Origin: Ignelater luminosus
Taxonomy: Eukaryota; Arthropoda; Insecta; Coleoptera; Elateridae
Direction of reading: 5' to 3'
Assembly: GCA_011009095.1 (NCBI GenBank)
Contig: VTPC01005359.1
Span: 76,757-140,756, forward strand
DNA length: 64,000 nucleotides
The notes beneath the pieces were generated by a model that saw only the letters and a list, made by a program, of their open reading frames with translations, made no database searches and was not told the DNA's origin. A program made the position numbers and the translations under genes. This document shows positions 55,780-64,000 of the stretch, piece by piece (position 1 is the first letter of the stretch; each line of letters starts with the position of its first letter).

Positions 55780-57180
55780 GAAATGCCCAGGCTCTCGAGT
55801 TGTTGGTTTATGCTTGTTCGTAAGATGTGTCCGCACCTTAAGAAAAAAATACCAAAGGACTGCAATCAATGATGACCTTGAAAAGATAGACGAACGGAAT
55901 ACTTGAAAGGAAAAAAGAGAATATTTGGTGAAAATAAGACAGCAAAAGAAAAAGTCAACCAACCTATCCTCCAACTACAGAACCAACCCCATGGCGGGTC
56001 AAACTGGCCATAGCCACTTTTCAAAAAAATAGGGACGTCAGGTGGTAATAAAGAGAGATAATATGGCATTGATATGGCTAAAAGAGTATTTTTTAGGTAT
56101 CCCATAATTTGACAACTATAACAATCAATGCATAAAATGAAAGATCTTTTCAGAAATATAGACATAATACGTAATAATCATCTCAGAGAAGTGAAGCACT
56201 TATTAAAATCTAGACCAACCAGCTTACTTAATACAGGAGAAAAATACTTGAAAAGTTTCTTATCAATCGAATCATGCACCACTTGAATATCAAAAAGTTA
56301 CTCAACTAGGGTCAGTATGATTTTAGGCCTCGAAGTAGTACAGTAGGCGTTGTGATGGTTCTAAAAGAATTTGCTGAAAGAGAAATTAAAAAAACGAAAG
56401 AAATAATAATGATACGTTTAGATGTGAAGGATACGTTTGATGCTGCTTTGGACAGTTTGGATGTTCCAAAACCTTATACAGACTTAACGGAAGATTATCT
56501 TCAAAACAGAACAACAAAGACACAAAAAATTGAATTAAATACAAAGAAAGCAGATAAGTAAGGAAAGGGTGCCTTCGAGTCTCCTGTGGCGGACCAGGGT
56601 ATTGGTATGTTTAATTTAATCCCATATCAAATCTTGAATGCACAAAGCACACTTTTAGGTAAAAGTTTTCGCCGACGATCTAGTCATTCTTACAAAAGGG
56701 AGAAATGTGTTAGAAGCTGAGATTTTTGCGAACGTGCAGATCGATAAAATCGCAACGTGCTCAAAGAAGAATATGAAGCGAGCAGTGAATGGCGAAAGTT
56801 TTTTTTTTGTTATAACTAAACTCCAGGTTATATTTTGCACCCTGCAGTTTGGGACTTGAAATTAATAATTATTTAGAAGTTCTTCTTGATGCAGAAAGAA
56901 CTTCGTTAAAAGCGAACACAAGGTAAAGAAATATACGCGAGAATCATTATAAGTTGCTAGTAAAAACCAAAAGAAGCAATTACCTATCACTCACTCTGTG
57001 CAGATATTATGAGTTTGAGTTGGCCCAATATATTAGAATGAATTTATGTTTAAAAGGGTGCAACACAGTTAAACTTTGTGCCATATTTGATTTAAAAAGT
57101 ACAGTTTATTTGATGAAAATTAGGTACTTTATTTACAAGTTGTTAAAGCTTCTTTGTACAGAAAGCTAAATTGTTAGTTG
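55780..57180 (+). pseudogene. R1/Jockey-like LINE relic (reverse transcriptase)
   Basis: The + strand order is: a linker segment (RYQRT-like KIPKDCNQ, DDLEKIDERN, REYLVKIRQQKKKS); then around 56230-56330 a spacer ending GQYDFRPRSSTVGVVMVLKE; then 56352-56561 with FAEREIKKTKEIIMIRLDVK and DTFDAALDSL, where LDVK..FD corresponds to the RT domain A catalytic block, followed by YTDLTEDYLQNRT. Further weak segments run to about 57170. Many stops and frame breaks are present. The spacing of GF/DFRP.RST and LD(V)K.AFD fits R1/Jockey-clade elements. Neither end is resolved. Confidence 0.7.
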
Positions 57181-57199
57181 AGAAGAATAGAGACGGAGG

Positions 57200-57635
57200 T
57201 AAAGCATTTCGCACAGTAAATGGACTAAACTTCAAAAAATCGCCAACCCTTCAAAAGGTTGACAACCGGCGGAAACACAAAACAGTCTATCGAAAATTTT
57301 GACATTAAGGACTACTTTTATAATCGTTGGATAACTTAATCGAAGGTATTACTACCATGAATACAACTGTTGTTTGTCATTTTCACAACTGTATCCATGT
57401 CAATAATCAGGCCCCCACTAGCCGTCTGAACGCCCGCGTGCAAAACTGACTATGCCGCCCCCACCCCTATCCTCTGTCTCTGACTGGACTTGTACAAACG
57501 ACTTTTTCCGCCCTTACAACGTCCCAAGGGCTAGAATGAATCATTACGTTCCTGTTCCAAACGAAAATGAATTTCGTTTACGAGCGAAAAATGTTGTAGG
57601 TCCCACGTAAGTAAGTAAGTAATATTACAGTCTCA
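57200..57635. other. Intergenic, mixed composition, no gene seen
   Basis: The strip 57410-57540 is unusually C-rich for the window but has no open frame or recognised repeat. A (GTAA)n-like GTAAGTAAGTAAGTAA run is at about 57607. Confidence 0.4.
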
Positions 57636-57679
57636 ACGTGATTACGCTCTCGGCTCCACCTCGAGTGCAATAATCACGT
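57636..57679. repeat. GC-richer 44-bp hairpin
   Basis: ACGTGATTACGCTCTCGG pairs with CTCGAGTGCAATAATCACGT around a short loop. Flanking TCTCAAC/TCTCAAC words are direct repeats. It is probably a fragment of a small mobile repeat. Confidence 0.4.
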
Positions 57680-57997
57680 CTCAACTACAACAAATTGCTT
57701 TCCTGCCTTGGTATGTAAACAACTGTTAGTTTTGTTGCATATGGATGTGTAAAAAAGTAAAGAAAAACTTTACAAAGTCAATTTATTATCATTACATGTT
57801 TATGACGTAAAGTTTTCAAAAATCAATGGCAATGTCAAACGCCCGGCTCTCACTCATTTATTGTACCTACTTTTGTTAAGGTGGTTTGAACCTGCAGACG
57901 TTTCGCATCTTAATTTCGATAGATGCCAATAGATAGCGTTGTTATGAGATAATCGATAAGAGTTCCTACTTAATAAATATTATATAGCAACTCTAAT

Positions 57998-58602
57998 AAT
58001 CGACAAAGCCAGTTGATTGTGGTACCAAGTACCGACACCAAACAAAAGACCATCGCAAATTGAGCTCAATTTTCTTTCCGTTAGATTCGCTGTTATAGAT
58101 AAAATTTGACAAGTTTATACGTCAGTTTATAAGTTTGAGGTTATTAAAATTTAAATGTTAAAAAAAGTAATTATTAATGCTCTGTTGTTGCTTATTCTTT
58201 ATTCTTTGCAAAGTTTGTATGAGCAAGTGTATATTTTCTATTACCTCGTCGTCATCTTCATCACTTTCACAATTATGTTTTTATAAATTGCTGTAAAACA
58301 GATTTCGTAGTGGTTGCGCAACCGTTTCTGAATAAATCGGATTAATCCAGATAACTCTGTCATGTAATTTGTATGATCAGATTAAAAATACAAGTTAAGT
58401 TTCCGAAAAAGCATTATTTATTACATTTTACTAAAATTTAAGCTTTAATAATCTCACACTTATAAACTGACGTTTAAACTTGTCAAATTTAATTTAGAAC
58501 AACAGCGCCTCTAACGGTAAGAAAATCGTTATTGAGCTCAATTTGCGATCGTCTTTTGTTTGGTGTCGGTACTTGGTATTACAATCAATGGCTTTGATAA
58601 TT
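57998..58602. repeat. 600-bp palindromic MITE with ~185-bp arms
   Basis: The left arm (AAGCCAGTTGATTGTGGTAC, then CAAGTACCGACACCAAACAA and GCAAATTGAGCTCAATT) is inverted at the right (AATTTGCGATCGTCTTTTG, then TTGTTTGGTGTCGGTACTTG and AATCAATGGCTTT). The arms extend to about 58185 and from about 58415 (ACAAGTTTATACGTCAGTTT and its complement). The centre is non-coding. The superfamily is not determined. Confidence 0.75.
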
Positions 58603-59432
58603 GACTGACTGGCTACAGAAATGGTCACAAATATCACTGAATAGGTTAGGTGAAAGTGAGGTTGTAGTCAATAATGGCGTCAACAGTCAAGACTTATGAG
58701 TTGTTCAGTGTGGAACAAATTATAAATAAAATGTGGAAATGTCAGTGAAATGAGCTGCAATGAAAGAAACCAGATAATCTGAATATATGGATACTTAAAT
58801 CATATGACAATTTGTTAAAATTCAACTTGTCAGTGTGATAAAGACAACCTTTCAATTTGACGTTTCATCATGCAATCTCATGGCAAAAAAGTATGATCTC
58901 GAATTGGCAAATAGAAAAAACAAATCTACAGTATTATCATTGAGTAAGGGATTTGTGAAGGAGGCGCAAGTATATGAAGATATTCGTAGTTAATGCTGGT
59001 TCCGGCAACCAGGGGGCGTTTCAAGGCAATTGGTTCCGAGATTTTTCAGTCGGTTACTTGCTGTCGTCGTGTTCACGTCGTAAACCTTACCGTCGGCCGC
59101 TATTAGTTGAATACTCTGTAGTTGCTGTTCATTAATGTATGTTTTTTGGTTTCTAAAAATGAAAGTATACAGTATCAAAGCGTTCTTTGGTTTTTGCTAT
59201 AGTTATTAATGTTATATTTATATCTGTGACAATATATTGTCTGACATTAACAGTAGAGTCCAATTTACTTTATATTTATATTACTAGTACAATAAAGCAT
59301 AGCTTTCTGGACTGAAAACATTAGAAACTATTTAAGTATTTATGATGCAGTGAACATTAAAGGAACTTGCCTTTTCGATGGATTATCTTGCTTAATAAAA
59401 GTCCTAATAGAATTTTTTCGATAATTTTTGTC
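58603..59432. other. Intergenic, unassigned
   Basis: No recognised gene. A 62-codon minus-strand frame at 58990-59178 (SIQLIAADGKVYDVNTTTAS) is GC-richer than its surroundings and does not look random, but I cannot name a family. ATTGAGTAAGGGATTTGTGA near 58938 recurs inverted near 63200. Confidence 0.35.
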
Positions 59433-59440
59433 GGCCAGAC

Positions 59441-61137
59441 CAGTGGCGTAACAACTATCCCCAATGTGGGGGCCCAAAGAAAAGAGTACCCATAAGATGA
59501 ATCTCATTGTTTCCATTATTTCTTTTCTTTATCGTTTTATCATCACTTTATGAAATAGCACCACTAACTCTCAAAACTGTATTTTTCCAAGTACGTATGT
59601 ATTAATAAATAACCAGGGTATGGCTTGCACGTGTTTAAATTCCAGTCAGAAGAATGTCTAATTATTTTTCGGTTAAGTAAGTACATAGGTTGTAAATCAT
59701 GGGATATGAAAGAATTTTCGATACAAAAGAAACTTTTAAACTGTAATACAATAATGCACTTCTGAAAAGCCCTAATTGTCTTTTCTAGAAATCTATAAAC
59801 TCGGAATGGTCAGTTTCTCAAAGGAAAAGTTTAGACTGCTCATTCTTTAATTAGTAACAAATAGGGAAATTTGTATTAACATTCGTTTTGTTCTTCATTT
59901 CTTATGAGAAAGATTGTGTAGTTATTAAACTACTACTTGCTTCCATTTTTTAATTTTTTAAATAATGCCTAAAACGAGTGTATTTAAGCGGTGACCAAAA
60001 ACGAAACTTATGGGAAGATACACAAGAGAAAATTAAAAAGTTACTAAAACTCGACGGTTTTATAAAACCACTATCATCTGCAAATTTAAATGGTTAGTTT
60101 TTTACACGCTTAAATGTAAATAGATTTAAAAATTAGAAATATTTTAGAGTCCGAACAAAGTACAATCATTTGCAGAAGTAACTGTATATAGAAAAAAAAA
60201 TGAGTCCGGCCTCGAGCGCCACGCGAAACGATTGACTGGGATCCAGTCGGTGCGGTAATGCACTGAAGCAGAAAAGTAAGCAGCACTCCAAGGAAATTCA
60301 ACATCCGGTTGGAGGCCGGGTGGTAGTTTCCAACTCCACTTGCCGACTCTTGCGTTACGGTCGGGGCGTAGAGCCGGCAGGGTTCCAGTCCATTTCTCAG
60401 CCTCATCCAAACGACTTCCACTGGGGGGGGCAGGTCACCATCATTAATCCAGGCCATTCCTTCCCAAATTCGGCGCGTACCGTGGGGTGTTGTGTTTCTG
60501 AAAAAAAACCGTTTACCACATCTACCCTCATTTCAATTATCATATCAAACCAATCAAATCCAAATCCACTAATCATTCATCATTAATCATACCTGCCTCA
60601 ATCAATCAACTATTTATCTACCAACGTCCCATCAATCCATAACTAACACCAATTCCAATCCCGTTAACGCTGCACCACCTACGACATCTTCACCCATCGC
60701 CGTCGTCTACATCAAAACAGAAATTCATCAAATACGAATTCGACAATTATTAACTCTGATAACATCAAGTAATCCGATAAATCAAGAATGCCGACATCCA
60801 TCCAACCAACTTCAACTCTAGAAAATTGAAGAACGCCACGATGCCAACGACAAAACGAAATCTAGCGTCTCAAGCCGACTTCACTACCGTGCCTCCAACG
60901 ACGAAGACTCTACAACCGAATCACCATTAATCCAAAGCGACGAGCATTACAAACAGCATTCATCCATTTCATTCATAAAGCCAGTGCTCAGGCACCAATA
61001 GCGATGATTAACGACAATAGAAATAGCCTTTTATATAAAATAATGCAAATTTCTATTTTTTATTTATATGTTTACAATAAGGGCCCTATTTACACTCTTG
61101 CGGGGGAGGGGGTTCTTAATCAGTTATTACGCCACTA
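59441..61137. mobile_element. Non-autonomous hAT-type element with 8-bp target duplication
   Basis: The element begins CAGTGGCGTAACAACT and ends with the inverted ATTACGCCACTA. Just inside both ends are G-rich/GGGCCC blocks (GGGGGCCC at about 59471, GGGCCC at 61081). It is flanked by identical GGCCAGAC (59433-59440 and 61138-61145), the 8-bp duplication expected of hAT insertion. No transposase was recognised; about half of its length is a later retroposon insertion (60203-61009). Confidence 0.82.
60203..61009 (+). mobile_element. GC-rich retroposon-like repeat, copy 2 (nested)
   Basis: Starts AGTCCGGCCTCGAGCGCC and shares the ordered blocks of the copy at 4881-5782 (GGTGCGGTAATGCACTGAAG, AAAAGTAAGCAGC, GAGCCGGCAGGGTTCCAG, TCTCAGCCTCATCC, TTTCTGAAAAAAAACCGTTT, terminal AAAGCCAGTGCT...CACC). 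It lies wholly inside the hAT-type element, so it is the younger insertion. Open frames on both strands are not conserved between copies. Confidence 0.6.
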
Positions 61138-61249
61138 GGCCAGACACATTTTGTCTAAAAAACTGAATAACAAAAATTACTGACAGCACCCGTTGCATTA
61201 CATAGTAGATTACCATGGATCTTTATCTAGACCCCACATTTTATATTTA

Positions 61250-62040
61250 TAGAGACAGGACGGGAAGTGTGGGCACCTGCTGCTCCAGAAAAAGAAGTTA
61301 ACACAGGAACATCAAACAGTTTGGAAAACTTCAAAACTTATGGAAGAAAGCGCTTGGCATCTGTTTCCAGTGAAGAAAACTTGGAAATACTATGCAAGAG
61401 TAATTTGCCTAGAACATCCAGGGTTTATAGCACACTCAGTCCAAGTTCTGCAGTTAGTGAACGAGTCTTGGACATGGAAACACCTACGAAAGTGAAGCTA
61501 AAAAGACAGTATAGAGTCATTTCTGCTAAAGTTAAAAGACTTTAAAAAGTGTTGAAAGCGAAGCAATCTCAGACGTATAGATTGAAAAAAAAACCTAGCT
61601 CTTTTTCCATCAGCGCCGTGATGAATAAGTATGAAAGCCCTGAAGTTAAGACATTTATCAATATGCAACTGTTTCACAAAAAAAGAGAAAAACGGTCAAA
61701 AGCCGAAAAGCAACTAGCTCTTTTATTGCATTACAAATCACCAGGTGCATATACTAAGTTTATGTTACATAACCTCAAATTTAAATTGCCCGCCATTAAA
61801 ACCATTCAAACTTGGTTGAAAGTGTGTAACTTAAAAACTGGACTAAATATTAGTTTAGTAAAAAAATTACATCTGAAGGCAAAATCAATGACTGAAAAAG
61901 AAAAAATGTGCGTTGTAGTGTTCGATGAAATACTATTAAAGAGAAAGCTGGAATTTAACCAGTCTCAGAATTTTTTGGCGCATTCGAATGACTTTTTTGC
62001 CATTCTCATGCGCTACAAAAAAACACTGATTTCGCGCACT
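61250..62040 (+). pseudogene. P-element/THAP9-like transposase relic
   Basis: Two consecutive frames: 61267-61545 (SVSSEENLEILCKSNLPRTS, then ETPTKVKLKRQYRVISAKVK) and 61549-62043 (MNKYESPEVKTFINMQLFHK, SKAEKQLALLLHYKSPGAYT, MLHNLKFKLPAIKTIQTWLK, then MTEKEKMCVVVFDEILLKRK). The LALLLHYKSP.AY, LPS/A...I..W and VVVFDE(M/I) series is diagnostic of the P-element transposase catalytic region; VFDE holds the first acidic residue. A stop separates the frames, the N-terminal THAP finger was not seen, and everything after the first acidic block is missing. A TTTATATTTATAG acceptor precedes the first block. It is a dead, truncated copy. Confidence 0.75.
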
Positions 62041-62095
62041 TAATACAAAAATAACTGTACGGTATAAACAACTATTATTTACCCATATAACACAC

Positions 62096-62400
62096 GTCCA
62101 GTGGACGTTCATTTGTCATCCAAATTTCGTCCCGACGTCCATGGACGTAAATTGGACATCCATAGGACGTCCGTGTTTGGACGTCTACTGGACATCCATT
62201 TGTCATCCAAAAGTCGTCCGGCCATCCATAGACTTAATTCGGACATTCATAGAATGTTCGTGTTTGGACGTTCATTGGACGACCGTTAGTGAACATTCAT
62301 TGAACATCCAATTTTGGCCCATACTTCGTCCAAGAGTTATCGGACGTAAAATTTTTATGTCTCTGTTTGGAAGTCCAAGTTTCGTCTAATATTTTAATTT
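62096..62400. repeat. Degenerate GGACGTCCAT tandem repeat
   Basis: Words such as GGACGTTCAT, GACGTCCATGGACG, GGACATCCATAGGACGTCC and GGACGTTCATTGGACG recur throughout. Two longer imperfect units begin at about 62103 and 62190 (both CATTTGTCATCCAAA..., both ending CGTGTTTGGACGT). Such arrays occur in the ends of some DNA transposons and satellites. Apparent Asp/His/Arg-rich frames follow from the repeat and are not genes. Confidence 0.7.
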
Positions 62401-63296
62401 AAAAAATGATTATTTTTAAGTATCTGAACAAATTGTTGACTAAAAATGTGCATCACATAAGCATTCCAATGTGGATTTCTTACTGATGTACTAAATAACG
62501 AATATTAATTACAGTCAGAAAACCTTCCAGATATTTATATAAACTTCTTTTTTTTTATATTTGGACGAATTCTGGACTAAAAACGATTCTTTGATGAGAT
62601 TGATGTAAAAAGTAACTTTATTAAAAAGAAGTACAACCTTTAGATAATAAAATAAAAGATAAGAACAAATATACTTTTTATTTAGTTTCCATAAGTATTC
62701 TTATTTGGAAAACGTCTAATTTAATGTTTGAATTATTTGTAAATACAAGTGTACGTGTAACTTTTTTTCTACATTCACCTAGAAAAAATAATTTATTTTT
62801 CGAATTTCAAAAATTGTTACTCTCAAATATTTGTAGCTGAAGAATGTACAGCTTCAGTTTTTTTAAATTAAAATTTGTAATTTTTAATGTAGCACTTTGT
62901 AATTTAATTGTTAATATTGTTTCAATAAAACTTAGTATTTACGCAAATGAAACTATTTAATATTTTCATAGGTAACTTAGCCAAAAGTACTTGCAATTAC
63001 TTTGAATTGTATTTTTGTGGGTAAACATCTGGAAAACGGGTTATTTTGTGACAATAAACCAGTTATTTCAAACGTCAAGTGGTGAATTTGTTGTGGCAGC
63101 ACTATGCAACTAATAGTTTCTGGATGGTGGGGTGCAGGGAACTAAGCAGACTGAGATAGCAATATTGGAACCCCGTTTTGTATAGGGTTTGCGCCTCTTT
63201 CACAAATCCTTTACTCAATGGTATTATATTACCTTGCAAATATCTGCCCCAACCTTAATTTCCACTTTGAAAGCAATAATGGTATATATCTAGTAG
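62401..63296. other. Intergenic, no gene seen
   Basis: A+T-rich sequence with no supported feature apart from a ~30-bp match (about 63197-63230, inverted) to 58938-58970. Confidence 0.45.
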
Positions 63297-63610
63297 TATA
63301 GTGTTCCAAAAGATATAGTGCGTTTATGACTTTGACTTCGTAAGAATTTCACAGCAGGTCCCTCATAAAAATCAACAAATACAAGCAGTAACACGTGTCA
63401 CAGACGATTGGGTAAACCGAGGACCGTATTGAAATTATTTATATTTCTAACATTTAAGTTTAAAAGTATTTACGAAAATAAAACTTATCTCAATACGACC
63501 CTGTGTCAATGTAAGCGGATTTATGACACTCTGCTGTGACGAATTGAAAATTTACTGTAAGCTAAGTAGCAATTAAGTCATAAGCGCACTATTTCTTTAA
63601 GAACACTATA
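63297..63610. repeat. Palindromic MITE with TATAGTGTTC ends
   Basis: The left end TATAGTGTTCC...ATAGTGCGTTTATGACTT is inverted at the right (AAGTCATAAGCGCACTAT...GAACACTATA). Inner arms also pair (CACAGCAGG with CTGCTGTG; CCGTATTGA with TCAATACG). About 314 bp, non-coding. Confidence 0.65.
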
Positions 63611-64000
63611 ACAACCCTGAAGAGAACTGTATCTTGATACGACGCCTTCCCCTCAGCCCCGCAAAATTCTTTTAGTGTTAAAAGTGGTTACTTGAGGTGT
63701 AGAGATGTCCTAAGGTCAAGGAATCTCTGGAGCCGTAATATCCGTCACTTGTTAATGTATTTATTTCGGTATACCCTGTAAGTAAAAGACAAAAGTAACG
63801 ACGCTTGCGTCTGTATAAATACTTCACACAAATAATTGTTACAGTTTGGTAGCCGTCGAGAAATTATACATATAGGAGATCTTAGAAGGTTACTTGTCTA
63901 AGATCTTTAAAATCCCTTCAGTGGCTTCAAGAGTGTGACAACTGTTACAAACTATTACCAGGTGCATGCGTCATTACTTTTGTTTTTGACTGTACATCGA
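63611..64000. other. Window end, no gene seen
   Basis: No recognisable gene or element. Confidence 0.45.

Noticed and set aside
60110-60586. Three overlapping frames of about 90-115 codons on both strands
   Set aside because: They overlap each other in different frames across the second retroposon copy and follow from its base composition; no family resemblance.
62096-62400. Regularly spaced GGACGTCC words resembling a CRISPR-like or satellite array
   Set aside because: Spacing and units are irregular and the repeats touch each other without unique spacers; it is a degenerate tandem repeat in an animal genome.

Overview
The window is A+T-rich animal DNA, almost certainly from an insect. The evidence is one widely spaced protein-coding gene with short exons and long introns, insect-type splice sites, and a dense load of Tc1/mariner, hAT, P-element-like and non-LTR fragments. 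I cannot name the species. There are no operons, CRISPR arrays or recognisable tRNA/rRNA genes. I saw no clear LTR, Polinton or other virus-like element.

One host gene dominates. It is a PIAS-family SUMO E3 ligase (Drosophila Su(var)2-10 orthologue) on the + strand, with coding exons from 6548 to 53510. The reading frame can be followed across nine coding exons: 9-residue start exon, SAP exon, variable linker exon, PINIT exons, SP-RING exon, acidic SUMO-interacting exon, and Ser/Pro-rich last exon. All junctions have GT/AG borders and keep phase, giving 627 residues. Three further candidate exons keep phase with this model: an alternative linker exon (38209-38401), an alternative first exon with its own ATG (34698-34736) and an alternative last exon (51705-51727). 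Together they predict isoforms differing in the SAP region, the linker and the C-terminus.

The introns are full of DNA transposons. Introns 2, 3 and 8 carry at least six long-inverted-repeat elements (13.4, 17.1, 19.0, 23.9, 42.7 and 45.2 kb) with arms of roughly 90 to 450 bp. Four of the five families begin TACAG(T/G)GTG next to TA. Intron 3 also holds mariner transposase relics (25.3, 30.3 and 32.9 kb), a hAT relic split by a mariner (29.7-31.9 kb), a LINE 3' fragment (28.1 kb) and small MITEs. Intron 8 holds an antisense, intron-containing pseudogene of a multicopy arthropod family (47.0-48.4 kb).

The upstream flank (1-6.5 kb) holds foldback repeats, a hAT-type element rich in GGTTCCGG repeats (3744-4605) and a GC-richer retroposon-like repeat (4881-5782). 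The downstream flank (54.6-64 kb) holds an R1/Jockey-like LINE relic, a palindromic MITE, and a hAT-type element with a perfect 8-bp target duplication (59441-61137) that contains a second copy of the 4.9-kb retroposon. It also holds a P-element/THAP9-like transposase relic (61.25-62.04 kb), a GGACGTCC-type degenerate tandem repeat and one more MITE. A 400-base assembly gap (11549-11948) sits exactly inside a perfect inverted repeat.

The most interesting signals are the phase-coded alternative exons of the PIAS gene and the concentration of long hairpin-forming transposons in its introns. I did not find a convincing wholly new biological system.
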